Positions 37,648 through 45,543 of a stretch of 64,000 nt of DNA are shown here, piece after piece. The position numbers and the translations under genes were made by a program. Origin of the DNA: JAEUMD01 sp050246945 (GTDB taxonomy: Bacteria > Pseudomonadota > Alphaproteobacteria > Rhizobiales > Hyphomicrobiaceae); assembly GCA_050246945.1 (NCBI GenBank), contig JBFWVC010000012.1:1-64000 (forward strand), read 5' to 3'. Below the pieces are notes generated by a model, which saw only the letters and a list, made by a program, of their open reading frames with translations, ran no database searches and was not told the DNA's origin. Within the stretch, counting starts at the first letter, position 1. Each line of letters starts with the position of its first letter.

Positions 37648-37749
37648 CATGTTTGGTCGACGTGCGGAGCGGCTTGCGCTCAGAAAACATGCTCAGGACC
37701 GACGACCGGATCGTTTGTGTGATCGATGAAACATTGAAACGATCCAGGC
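37648..37749. repeat. Double-hairpin palindromic element
   Basis: A divergent copy of the element at 23081 and 29400. First hairpin GCATGTTTGGTCGACGTG ... AAAACATGCTCAG (37648-37696), second CCGGATCGTTT ... GAAACGATCCAG (about 37707-37748). It occupies the middle of the ~300 bp gap between the MBL-fold and GFA genes, which otherwise shows nothing. Confidence 0.75.
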
Positions 37750-37844
37750 GGCGCGGCAGGCAAGTTCACGCACGCGACAGTGTCGCGAGCCGGCAGACAA
37801 TGGCGCACTTCCGAGAAGGATCAACTTCGGCAGTTGAGTGGGCT

Positions 37845-38261
37845 CTATTTAGGTCCCTTTTCGAATTGGGGCAGATCAGGATTGATGGGATGCCAGACCG
37901 GCGCGGACGAAACCCAGAATTGCGCCATCGGCTTGTAGAGCGCGGGGTCGTCCAGACTACCCGCCTTTACACTGACGATGTCCGGGAAGGCGTTGTCCTC
38001 AGCGAACAAGGGCGTGCCGCAGGTGCTGCAGAAATAGCGACGCCTCCGGTTACCGCTGTCAGAATCGTTGTCGTAATGCGCCGGCATGCCCTTCGTGATC
38101 TCGATCGATTTCTTGCCCACCACGAAAACATAGGCTGGCGCCCCACCGCTGATGTATTGGCAGTGACGGCAGTGGCAGGCCGCCGAGGCCATCACCGGGC
38201 CATCTATCCGGTAACGGATGGCGCCGCAAAGGCACCCGCCGGCTGCGTGCATTTCCTGCAT
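37845..38261 (-). CDS. GFA family protein (glutathione-dependent formaldehyde-activating enzyme-like)
   Basis: 138 residues. Two zinc-binding Cys clusters typical of the CENP-V/GFA fold are present: GGCLCGAIRYRI, CHCRHCQYISG and RYFCSTCGTPLFAED. GFA from Paracoccus was proposed to speed S-hydroxymethylglutathione formation from formaldehyde, but the fold is widespread and substrate is uncertain. Formaldehyde would be released from methanesulfonate by the msm operon, so a link is possible. GGGGAG precedes the ATG. Confidence 0.85.
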   Translation of the reverse strand: MQEMHAAGGCLCGAIRYRIDGPVMASAACHCRHCQYISGGAPAYVFVVGKKSIEITKGMPAHYDNDSDSGNRRRRYFCSTCGTPLFAEDNAFPDIVSVKAGSLDDPALYKPMAQFWVSSAPVWHPINPDLPQFEKGPK

Positions 38262-38854
38262 GAGCGCTCCCCTTCCAAAGTTATGCGTTGGCGAGAAACC
38301 CCTTCGGGCCGTCCGCTGCCAGCGCGTCCGCTTATGAATCCAGGGGTAGCCGTAAGGTCGGACCGCCGCCCGTTGCCGTCAAGGCAAGTTCGTTCAATTC
38401 CGTGATAGGCCAAACAAAATTTACATGGAAGGGGCGACCGGGCACCTTAATTTTGGTAGACCGCGTCCGGGCTTACGGTCGTCTTGTCAGCGGCAAGCTT
38501 TCTTCCAGACCGGATTTGGATCCTAAAGGGACATGTTCGGCTTTCGTCATGCCTCGACCAGCCTGACGCAAGCACCGTCGTCGAAGGCAGCAATGCTCTC
38601 TGCGGCCGCATTGCCATTGCAGGGGCTGCTTGAGGCGACGCGTGGGGAGCCAGATGGGTCCCTGGAGCGGTGTTGGGCGGATACTGTTTGTACCCCCTCC
38701 GCGTCGTCTTCACACGGGGGTGCCGCAGCACTGGAACAATCTGCGACAATATCGGAAAATGTCGCAAGTGGGGGAAGCTGCCACGATGGCTTGCAGCTAC
38801 CGTAGTGAGTGCCGGTGAAGCCTGAACAATGCTTGAGAAAGCTTGAGGAGTGCA
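38262..38854. other. Divergent intergenic region
   Basis: About 590 bp between the GFA gene and the DUF5996-like gene. It holds two divergent promoters presumably. The small open frames in it have no recognisable content; a long minus-strand frame from 39766 to 38447 is the shadow of the next gene. Confidence 0.4.
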
Positions 38855-39673
38855 ATGTCGATGGCAACCATAGAGTGGCCGAAGTTCAACGAGATCGAGA
38901 ACGGAAAGCTCTCCGCAGCTCGCCGCCAGGCGCATAACGCGGTTCATTGGCTGGTTCGCTTCGCCAACAGCTACATCGAGCCGGAGGACGGCAACGCCCA
39001 TACGCGTCTGCTTTGGAACGCTCGCGAGGGCGTCATCCAGACCAAGCCGTTCCTCGACGACTATTCGGTGGAATTGCGGGTCGGGCCGCTTGAGATGCAG
39101 TTCCGTGAGGGCGACAAGCCGGTGCCGCATACGCTCGGCTTCGAGGAGCGCACGCCCGCACACGTCGAAGCGTGGGTGCTCGTCGAGCTGCTCCATCGCG
39201 GCATCGATCGTAGCCGCTACACCAAATCCCTTCCCTACGCAGCCAACGATCTGATGACCGGCGACAGCGAGGACTTTGAGGCCGAAGCCTATAGGCACGA
39301 ACTCAGCGTGATCGATCAGAGCTTCCGCACAGGCACCGCGGTCATTCAGGCCTTGCGCAATACCCTGGATGGCAGCGTTGCGGCAGATGCGCAGTTGTCG
39401 TGCTGGCCCGAGCCATTCCAGATTGGCTTCGAGATAGGCCTGCCGCCGGGCAGCGGATCGAAGCGGCTTCGCATTGGCATCGCTCCTGGAGATGGCGTGC
39501 GCCCGGAGCCCTATTTCTTCGTTGGTACTGAGCAGCAGGCCCAAACGGCGAGTTTTGCGCGTGAGTGCGTGCTGTCGCTTCGCGATGTCGCCAACGCCGA
39601 CATGGACGTGGATGCCGCGGCCGGCGCGCTTGGAAAAATCGTCCAGGACTTGAAGCGCAAGCTTTCCGGCTGA
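38855..39673 (+). CDS. DUF5996-like protein
   Basis: 272 residues, cytoplasmic, no TM segment. It starts EWPKFNEIENGKLSAARRQAH, has a FLDDYSVELRVGPLEMQF strand pair, and near the C-terminus CWPEPFQIGFEI followed by RIGIAPGDGVRPEPYFFVG. The last pattern (a His/Trp-rich strand then PGD-x-PEP-x-F) recalls DUF5996 proteins; the match is tentative. GAGG precedes the ATG at 38855. A terminator follows at 39862. Function unknown. Confidence 0.6.
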   Translation: MSMATIEWPKFNEIENGKLSAARRQAHNAVHWLVRFANSYIEPEDGNAHTRLLWNAREGVIQTKPFLDDYSVELRVGPLEMQFREGDKPVPHTLGFEERTPAHVEAWVLVELLHRGIDRSRYTKSLPYAANDLMTGDSEDFEAEAYRHELSVIDQSFRTGTAVIQALRNTLDGSVAADAQLSCWPEPFQIGFEIGLPPGSGSKRLRIGIAPGDGVRPEPYFFVGTEQQAQTASFARECVLSLRDVANADMDVDAAAGALGKIVQDLKRKLSG

Positions 39674-39861
39674 GGCGCGAGCCGCAGTTCTTGAGAGATC
39701 CCACTGCATATCGCGCAAAACCGCTGCGAACTTCAGCTGGTGCCATTCACGCTCAGGTGGATTCAATCTTGTTTCTCAAGAGGTGGCCGCCCGGTTCGTC
39801 GGATGGCTGGCCCGTAGAACCACCAGTTGGCCTCGAGCTGCTTCGGCCAGAATAAGAAAAA

Positions 39862-39894
39862 GACGCCGTCCCATTGGGCGGCGTCATTTTTTTT
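39862..39894. terminator. Bidirectional terminator between convergent genes
   Basis: GACGCCG (39862-39868) pairs with CGGCGTC (39879-39885). A run of eight T follows on the plus strand, and TTTTTCTT follows on the minus strand. It serves both the DUF5996-like gene and the convergent lysR gene. Confidence 0.9.
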
Positions 39895-39919
39895 ACGACG
39901 TTCAAAAGCGGATGCGTCG

Positions 39920-40933
39920 TCACGCACTTTGCTTTTGCATCCTGCGCTCGTCCTTCTGTTTGGCGCCGGAACTCTTGGCCACGCGAGGCTTCTGAGGCTT
40001 CTCCGACTCGATGTTTTCGCCAAGGAGCCGTCGCAGTTCGCCAGTCTTCTGAAGCTGCTTGGCAACATTGACCATGACGCCGGCCATCGGCATCACCGTC
40101 TCACCCTCGGCCCAGAACAGACCCACTTCCTGGCTCATGACGGGATCGATCAGGTCCAGCGCCTTGGTGCCTGTGTGGAGGCCCGGCATATGCCTGAAAT
40201 GCGTCGGGATGATCGTGCATAGCTCGGTGAACTGCACCTGGAACATTAGATGAAGAATTGATTCCGATTCCACCTTCGGGTTCGGAGTGGCGCCGACCTT
40301 CTTGAAGACCCGATCGACGAAGCGACGCTCGTGCATGCTGGGGCGCAGAAGCGCAAGGGGCAGTGTTGCTGCTTCCTGCCATGTGATCTCGGTACGATCC
40401 GCGAACCGCGCTATATCCGGCACCAGCAGGCTGAGCTTTTCGGTATAGATCGGCATCACATTGCGGCGGCCGAGATCCGCGCGCTCGATGTAGGTCAAGG
40501 CGCAATCGAGTGTGAAATTATCGAGACCGAGCTTCATCGCCTCGTTGCCGATGAAGTGAACGTCGATGAGAACGCCTGGATGTTCGTCGCGCACCATCTG
40601 CAGGAGTACCGGCAGAACTGGCGACATGGAGGGCATTGCGCCCATGCGAAGCGAGCCGTGCAGGTTCTTCTGCATCGACTTGATCTCGTCTTTCATCGCA
40701 TCGCAGTGTGAGATAATGCGCCGCGCCCAGTTCGTGACGCGCTCTCCCTCCGCAGTCAGGCCGTGGAATCGTTGCCCGCGTCCGCGCAGGAAAATGGGAA
40801 CGCCAAGTTCCAGCTCGAGTTGCTTGATGCCGCTCGAAAGGCTCGGCTGCGTGACGCAGCAGCGCGACGCTGCTCGCCCGAAGTGCTCTTCCTCCACAAC
40901 CGCAACCAGATATTTGAACTGCCTGAGAAACAC
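39920..40933 (-). CDS. LysR family transcriptional regulator
   Basis: 337 residues. The N-terminal HTH (about 1-60) reads FLRQFKYLVAVVEEEHFGRAA then CVTQPSLSSGIKQLELELG. The effector domain starts at SLRMGAMPSMSPVLP. The C-terminal ~35 residues are strongly basic. The GTG start at 40933 is chosen because family members begin MFLRQFxYL; upstream codons have no homology. It resembles the LysR group often found with formate dehydrogenase genes. It is divergent from the tauE-like gene across a region with two LysR-type boxes and is the obvious regulator of the tauE-gcvT-like-panB cluster. Confidence 0.9.
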   Translation of the reverse strand: MFLRQFKYLVAVVEEEHFGRAASRCCVTQPSLSSGIKQLELELGVPIFLRGRGQRFHGLTAEGERVTNWARRIISHCDAMKDEIKSMQKNLHGSLRMGAMPSMSPVLPVLLQMVRDEHPGVLIDVHFIGNEAMKLGLDNFTLDCALTYIERADLGRRNVMPIYTEKLSLLVPDIARFADRTEITWQEAATLPLALLRPSMHERRFVDRVFKKVGATPNPKVESESILHLMFQVQFTELCTIIPTHFRHMPGLHTGTKALDLIDPVMSQEVGLFWAEGETVMPMAGVMVNVAKQLQKTGELRRLLGENIESEKPQKPRVAKSSGAKQKDERRMQKQSA

Positions 40934-41033
40934 GGTGCACCTCGCGTATTGGACGAAAACCGGCCGAAGCCCGGTGGCGCGAGCACAATTCGATTGTGGC
41001 AATCCGCCGCGGAGCGTTTGACTAAAGTCAAAT

Positions 41034-41048
41034 ATAGCGAATAGCTAT
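41034..41048. promoter_or_regulatory. LysR-type box 1 (ATAG-N7-CTAT)
   Basis: ATAGCGAATAGCTAT is an interrupted palindrome with the T-N11-A core expected of LysR regulators. It lies about 100 bp upstream of the divergent lysR start. Confidence 0.7.
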
Positions 41049-41080
41049 GAGGTTGGCCAGTTTGTATGGCGCTATCGATC

Positions 41081-41095
41081 ATAGATATTGCCTAT
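41081..41095. promoter_or_regulatory. LysR-type box 2 (ATAG-N7-CTAT)
   Basis: ATAGATATTGCCTAT has the same arms and spacing as box 1, with centres 47 bp apart. Paired boxes are usual for LysR recognition and activation sites. Confidence 0.7.
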
Positions 41096-41261
41096 GCATT
41101 GTTAGGCAGAACGATTTCGCGCTCCACTGGCGCACGACTCTCCTACTTGCGAAACTGATCGGCATCAGGTCACGCCAGCCTCCAGGCTTGTCGCGACCTG
41201 TCTTGTGCAGGGGGTCCGCGTCACATCGGGGAGACCACGCGGCGGGAGCGTGGGACGGGTC

Positions 41262-42023
41262 ATGACTTTTGCTGAATTGCTGCTCTACGGCGGTTTCGGG
41301 TTGATTGCCGGCGGGCTGATCGGTTGCGTCGGTGTGGGTGGAGTGATCCTCGTGCCCGCTTTGGTCTATCTGGCGGGCATCCCAATCAAGTTTGCAATTG
41401 CCGCGGCCATGTTCGCCTATCTGCTCTCGGGGGCCGTCGGCACGCTCGCGTTTGCGCGCAAGAAATCAATTCGATGGAGCATGACAATGCCGCTTTGGCT
41501 GGCCGCGATGCCGTCGGCGCTGGCCGGCGCGCTGGCCGTCAACGCTGCCCCCGCGCGCCTCCTTGAGCTTATCATTGCATTGCTGACGGCCGGCTCCGGC
41601 ATCCAGGCCCTGCGCGGCAAGCCACCCCCTGCCGATGGGACCGGCAAGGAAGTTTCCAATGCCTATCTTGCGATGGCAGGCGGTGTGACGGGCTTTCTTT
41701 CCGCACTCACGGGAACCGGCGGCCCGCTCGTTTTGATCCCCATCTTGATGTGGGTGCATGTGCCGGTGCTGACCGCCATCGGCTTGGCTCAGGCAATTCA
41801 GTTGCCGATTGCCGTGCTGGCCACCGCAGGCAACTACTACGCCGAGACGCTCCACGTCTCCCTGGGTTTGATCATCGGTCTGGGCATCGTCTTCGGCACC
41901 TGGGGCGGTGCCTGGCTTGCTCACGTGCTACCACGGGAAATGTTGCGTCGCATTGTTGCCATTCTGCTTGCGCTCGTCGGCGGAACCATTCTGGCGAAGC
42001 TGGCGGTAGGACTTCTGCGGTGA
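41262..42023 (+). CDS. TauE/SafE family sulfite exporter-like permease
   Basis: 253 residues with about eight TM helices in two repeats. Glycine-rich repeat motifs are GGLIGCVGVGGVILVPALVY in the first half and GFLSALTGTGGPLVLIPIL in the second, typical of TauE/SafE proteins. Some members export sulfite or sulfoacetate in sulfonate degraders. The gene is divergent from lysR and overlaps the next gene (stop TGA within GTGA), so it is translationally coupled. A sulfite-export role fits the methanesulfonate genes in this window but substrate is not proven. Confidence 0.88.
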   Translation: MTFAELLLYGGFGLIAGGLIGCVGVGGVILVPALVYLAGIPIKFAIAAAMFAYLLSGAVGTLAFARKKSIRWSMTMPLWLAAMPSALAGALAVNAAPARLLELIIALLTAGSGIQALRGKPPPADGTGKEVSNAYLAMAGGVTGFLSALTGTGGPLVLIPILMWVHVPVLTAIGLAQAIQLPIAVLATAGNYYAETLHVSLGLIIGLGIVFGTWGGAWLAHVLPREMLRRIVAILLALVGGTILAKLAVGLLR

Positions 42024-43090
42024 CCCGGTTGGTTCACGAGGCGGTAATGGGCTTCGATCCAGTTGCCATCATAGCCGATTTTGGCGACCCGCTAGCCGAG
42101 GCCGTCGCCTGTCGCACGACGGCGGCTCTGTTCGATTTCTCATTCATGTCTCGCGCCATCGTCACCGGTCCCGGTGCGGTCGACGCGATAGGGAAGCTGA
42201 CGCGGCGGCAGATCGCCGATCTGCCGGTCGGCCGCATACGTTATGCCGTTCGCGAGACGCCGGAGGGCTACCTCGCCGCCGATCTGACGGTCTGGCGCAT
42301 TGGCAGTCAGAGTTGGGAGGTTATGAGCGGTCGCCCTGTTGATATTGGCGACCTCGCCGCGGCCTCGTCTGGCGACCCCATGACAGACGTGCGCGATCTC
42401 ACCGCTCAAACGAGAATTTTTGCGGTGCAGGGACCTCGGTCACTCGATGCGCTTTGCCCGCTGTTGTCGCCGCAAGCGCAGCGGCGTCTCGCAGCACTCC
42501 CCTACTATGCCACTGACGATTTCATGCTGGCCGGGAGCGTTCCGGCGCGAATCGGCCGCCTCGGATATACGGGAGAGCGTGGCTTCGAGCTGATCCTGCC
42601 GGCGGATGACTCTGAATTGATTTGGCAGACGCTTGCTGCACGCGCGCGCCCGGCCGGCTTCGTTGCCGCAGACATGCTGCGCATCGAGGCGGGATTCGTC
42701 CTTTTTGCCAACGAGTTTCGCGTGCCCGTCACGGCTGCCGAGGCCGGTCTCGGCAATTTCGCTCACGGCTCCTCCAAAGGCGCTAGCAATCTCCAAATCC
42801 CATGCCCTGAGTTGAGACTTGTTGCGTTTCGCGGCGCAACAAATGCGAGCGTTGACCTGTTTCAGCCGCAAACCGACTTGCGCCGTCCGCAAAGGGACGA
42901 CGAGCTGATCGTCACCTCCGCATGCAACAGCATCGCCTCCGGTGGAGTTCTGGGGCTGGGTTATGTGCACAGTGAGCGTCAAAGGGCGGTCGCGCTACAC
43001 GATCCTACCAATACCTTCCGCGGCATCGAACTCGTGGCGCGCCCCTACTACGATCCCGAAAAGCGCCGCCCGCGTGAGCCCTGGAGCTGA
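42020..43090 (+). CDS. Folate-binding GcvT-like aminomethyltransferase family protein
   Basis: 356 residues. It has GcvT/DmdA-type features: AALFDFSFMSRAIVTGPGAVDAIGKLTRR, the central RIFAVQGPRSLDAL, GRLGYTGERGFELILPADDSELIW, DMLRIEAGFVLFANEF, and a C-terminal beta-barrel with GYVHSERQ. The family binds tetrahydrofolate and transfers C1 groups (GcvT, sarcosine oxidase, DMSP demethylase) or is repair-related (YgfZ). It begins at a GTG overlapping the tauE stop. No other glycine-cleavage gene (gcvH, gcvP) is present. Substrate unknown; a THF-dependent C1 reaction is inferred from the fold and the neighbouring PanB-like gene. Confidence 0.82.
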   Translation: MTRLVHEAVMGFDPVAIIADFGDPLAEAVACRTTAALFDFSFMSRAIVTGPGAVDAIGKLTRRQIADLPVGRIRYAVRETPEGYLAADLTVWRIGSQSWEVMSGRPVDIGDLAAASSGDPMTDVRDLTAQTRIFAVQGPRSLDALCPLLSPQAQRRLAALPYYATDDFMLAGSVPARIGRLGYTGERGFELILPADDSELIWQTLAARARPAGFVAADMLRIEAGFVLFANEFRVPVTAAEAGLGNFAHGSSKGASNLQIPCPELRLVAFRGATNASVDLFQPQTDLRRPQRDDELIVTSACNSIASGGVLGLGYVHSERQRAVALHDPTNTFRGIELVARPYYDPEKRRPREPWS

Positions 43091-43266
43091 TACAAGGCGC
43101 CGGGTCATAGGTTGAAGCGAACGCCTCATAGCTTCTGCTCATTTGACTTGGCACCCCTCCACAACGCCCATTGTGCAGCGGCTGGATGCGCGTCCGACGA
43201 CATGTTCCAGGGCAGTCCCGCATCGCATAAGACAAACCAAATCAGGAAGTTTCTGGGAGAAGCGCC

Positions 43267-44175
43267 ATGGCGGAGCAGGCGAAACGCAAGAAAGTAACCA
43301 TCAACACTCTGATGGCGAAGAAGAAGAAGGGCGAGCCGATTACCCAGCTCGCCGCGTATGACTATCGTACCGCCGTGGTTGCGGACCGGTTGGGCATGGA
43401 CATCCTGTGCGTTTCCGATACCGGCGGAATGATTCTCTTCGGTCACCAGAGCACTGTGACGGTCAGCTTCCAGGAAGTCATGCTGATGTCGCAGGCGATC
43501 GACCGCGGCTCCAAGTACGGCCTGCGCATGGTCGACATGCCCTATTGGAGCTTCCATGTCTCCAAGGAGCAGGCGATCGAGAACGCCGGCCGCTTCGTGC
43601 ACGAAGCGAACGCCGAAGTGATGAAGTGCGAGGGCAACCGCCACCACGCACCCAACATCGAAGCGATCGTCAACGCCGGCGTCCCGGTCCAGGGCCACAT
43701 CGGCATCACCCCGATGCGTATGCCGCAGCTGGGTGGCTTCATCGCCCAGGGCAAGACCGCCAAGCGTGCGCAGGAACTGATCGACGACGCCAAGGCGATG
43801 TATGACGCGGGCTGCTTCTCGATCCTGTGCGAGGTCACGACCTCCGAAGTCGCCGAGTATCTGGCAGAGACGCTACCCATCCCCATCATCAGCCTCGGAG
43901 CCGGCAATCGCGCCGACGGCGTGCACATCATCTCCTCCGACCTGTTCCACCTGTGGGAAGAGCATGTGCCGAAGCATTCGCGCATCTATACCGACCTGAT
44001 CCCGATAATGGAGGACGTGATCTCGCGCTACATGAAGGACGTCGTCGACCGCGACTATCCGGGTCCGAAGGAGACGATCAACATGGCGGATGACGAAGCC
44101 CTGGAGTTCGCCAAGGCGATGAAGTGGGAGCGCAAAATCGACGAGATCAAATCCGGTAAGAAGAAGGCGAGCTGA
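43267..44175 (+). CDS. panB: PanB family (3-methyl-2-oxobutanoate hydroxymethyltransferase-like) enzyme
   Basis: 302 residues, a TIM barrel of the PanB family. Residues matching the E. coli metal and catalytic positions are kept: D51 (VSDTGGM), D90 (VDMPY), K120 and E122 (MKCEGN), H144 (GHIGITP), E189 (ILCEVT) and LGAGNRADG. PanB transfers a hydroxymethyl group from methylene-THF to ketoisovalerate. The protein is about 35 residues longer than usual, with a charged C-terminal tail (KWERKIDEIKSGKKKAS), and no panC is adjacent, so it may be a paralogue for another 2-oxo acid. GGGAGA precedes the ATG. It follows the folate-binding GcvT-like gene by 176 bp; a terminator lies 54 bp downstream. Confidence 0.8.
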   Translation: MAEQAKRKKVTINTLMAKKKKGEPITQLAAYDYRTAVVADRLGMDILCVSDTGGMILFGHQSTVTVSFQEVMLMSQAIDRGSKYGLRMVDMPYWSFHVSKEQAIENAGRFVHEANAEVMKCEGNRHHAPNIEAIVNAGVPVQGHIGITPMRMPQLGGFIAQGKTAKRAQELIDDAKAMYDAGCFSILCEVTTSEVAEYLAETLPIPIISLGAGNRADGVHIISSDLFHLWEEHVPKHSRIYTDLIPIMEDVISRYMKDVVDRDYPGPKETINMADDEALEFAKAMKWERKIDEIKSGKKKAS

Positions 44176-44228
44176 TCAGTCGCAAAAATTGCCGCCACCA
44201 AACTTGGCGGAGGCAGACGTCTTTCAAA

Positions 44229-44274
44229 ACCTGCGCTCACGACGTGCCCTGTGTCGTAGCGCAGGTCTTTTTTT
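44229..44274 (+). terminator. Rho-independent terminator after the PanB-like gene
   Basis: ACCTGCGCT (44229-44237) pairs with AGCGCAGGT (44258-44266), with further pairing inside, followed by CTTTTTTT on the plus strand. Confidence 0.88.
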
Positions 44275-44442
44275 GCGCCCCACCAACAATATTTGGCTAG
44301 AGCCATTCAGGCTGGATATGAAAAAGCTCCGGAGCCGCCGAGCGTTCCGGAGCAAAGTCGACCTTCGGGAAGGTGTTTGTGTTCCGCTGAGGGCGGCACC
44401 AACGTGGCTGGCCGTTCAACCGCGCCGTTGCCGCCGCAGGGC

Positions 44443-44634
44443 TCAGCCGGCGAAGCTGCCGACGACGAGCGTCACAATGCCAACCAGCAGAAGAGCCACC
44501 AGCGGCCACGCGAGCGGCACGCCACCCGATGCACGCGCGCAATCATAGGCCAGTGTGCAATCCGAGCACCCGCCTGGAACTGCTGATTTGCAGGCCGGCG
44601 AGCCGCAGCGCTGAAGGGTTTGTTCGGTCGACAT
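44443..44634 (-). CDS. Small Cys-rich single-pass membrane protein
   Basis: 63 residues. Five Cys at positions 10, 15, 23, 26 and 32 (C-x4-C-x7-C-x2-C-x5-C) lie in the hydrophilic N-terminal part. One TM helix follows (about 40-62, PLAWPLVALLLVGIVTLVVG). A strong AGAGGAGA ribosome-binding site precedes the ATG at 44634. A perfect FNR/FixK-type box lies about 135 bp upstream. The Cys pattern suggests bound metal or an Fe-S cluster close to the membrane; no family is recognised. It is separated from soxD by a terminator, so it is its own transcription unit. Confidence 0.7.
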   Translation of the reverse strand: MSTEQTLQRCGSPACKSAVPGGCSDCTLAYDCARASGGVPLAWPLVALLLVGIVTLVVGSFAG

Positions 44635-44766
44635 GACAGTCTCCTCTGACTGGTTATTGTGCTTCCGGTCTCCGCTCTGGAGCAGCGCACGCATGGCGCT
44701 GACGTGGCGGGAGAAACTCGATCGCTATTCAATAGATGCAGTCTAAAAGGCGCAGCAAAATCCGAC

Positions 44767-44780
44767 TTGATAGAAATCAA
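44767..44780. promoter_or_regulatory. FNR/FixK-type box (TTGAT-N4-ATCAA)
   Basis: TTGATAGAAATCAA is a perfect match to the FNR/FixK/NNR consensus palindrome. It lies between the soxD terminator and the 63-residue Cys-rich protein, 133 bp upstream of that gene's start. Confidence 0.8.
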
Positions 44781-44830
44781 CCTGAACCAGGGATTCAAAA
44801 GAATATTTCGTCGCACCCAAAATAAAACGC

Positions 44831-44860
44831 GACGCCCGGCAAAAGACTTTGCCGGGCGTC
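44831..44860 (-). terminator. Terminator after soxD-like gene
   Basis: A 13 bp perfect stem GACGCCCGGCAAA-AGAC-TTTGCCGGGCGTC. On the minus strand it is followed by GCGTTTTATTTT. It lies about 80 bp beyond the soxD stop. Confidence 0.88.
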
Positions 44861-44937
44861 TCCGTTTAGCAGATGTATTCGATCAATAATGGCTGATTCT
44901 ATTCCATGTTTCGCGCCATCAATGATTGTCGCTCGGT

Positions 44938-45543
44938 CTACTCCTTGATCGGCTTGCAGTCCTTCATGCACCGCTCGGCTTTGGTGTCGGGCCGGTCGTC
45001 GAGGATGAAGCCGTCACGGTTGGGCATTTTGATTGCCGTGAGCGATTTGGCATCCAGCACTGCGTCGGCCGGCACCAACTCATTGAGGTTCAGGATGTAC
45101 GCCGAAAGCGCATAGACTTCGTCGTTGGTTAGGCTTTCCGGTGCCGTCATCGGCATCGCGCGGCGGATGTAGTCGAACAGGATCGGCGCGTAGGGATACA
45201 TGCTGCCCGGCGTCAGCTTGCGTTTGTCGGTCATGAACGAACCGACGCCCCCCACCATCGAGCCGTACATCGACCCGCCGGCAGCCTTTTCGCCGTGGCA
45301 GGAGACGCATTTTTCCGCGAAGACCTTTTCACCTTCGGCGACACTGCCCTTACCTGCGGGCAGCCCCTTGCCGTCGGAAGTCGAGATATCGATATCCCAC
45401 GGTGCGATCTCCTCGGCAGTGACAGGCGCGCCCACCTTGAAGTCGGCTTGTGAGAGCGCTTGGGCCGAGGAGGCTCCGAAACCGGCGATCATCGCCACGG
45501 CGAATGCGCCGGCAGCTGTACGTTTCACATCAAGCAATCGCAT
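44938..45543 (-). CDS. soxD: SoxD-like c-type cytochrome
   Basis: 201 residues. A signal peptide (about 1-29) is followed by a monohaem cytochrome c domain with the haem site CVSCH (residues 79-83) and a likely axial Met in RRAMPMTAPESL. The domain layout (YGSMVGGVGSF, YPYAPILFDYIRRAMP, LTNDEVYALSAYILNLN) matches the N-terminal cytochrome domain of SoxD; the second haem domain of full-length SoxD is absent. It begins 14 bp inside the soxC 3' end, with a GGGAGG site. It should accept electrons from the SoxC-like molybdoenzyme in the periplasm. Confidence 0.87.
   Translation of the reverse strand: MRLLDVKRTAAGAFAVAMIAGFGASSAQALSQADFKVGAPVTAEEIAPWDIDISTSDGKGLPAGKGSVAEGEKVFAEKCVSCHGEKAAGGSMYGSMVGGVGSFMTDKRKLTPGSMYPYAPILFDYIRRAMPMTAPESLTNDEVYALSAYILNLNELVPADAVLDAKSLTAIKMPNRDGFILDDRPDTKAERCMKDCKPIKE

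Larger units (their letters stand above)
40934..41261. other. Divergent promoter region, lysR / tauE-like
   Basis: About 330 bp. The left half contains AT-rich DNA and two LysR-type operators (listed separately). The remaining ~160 bp next to tauE shows nothing distinctive. Confidence 0.5.

Noticed and set aside
38447..39766. Minus-strand frame of about 440 codons over the DUF5996-like gene
   Set aside because: It spans the opposite promoter region and lacks a ribosome-binding site or domain; the plus-strand gene has GAGG, a coherent protein and a terminator.
42020..43090. Glycine cleavage T protein
   Set aside because: No gcvH or gcvP adjacent and only family-level motifs; a specific GcvT role is not supported.
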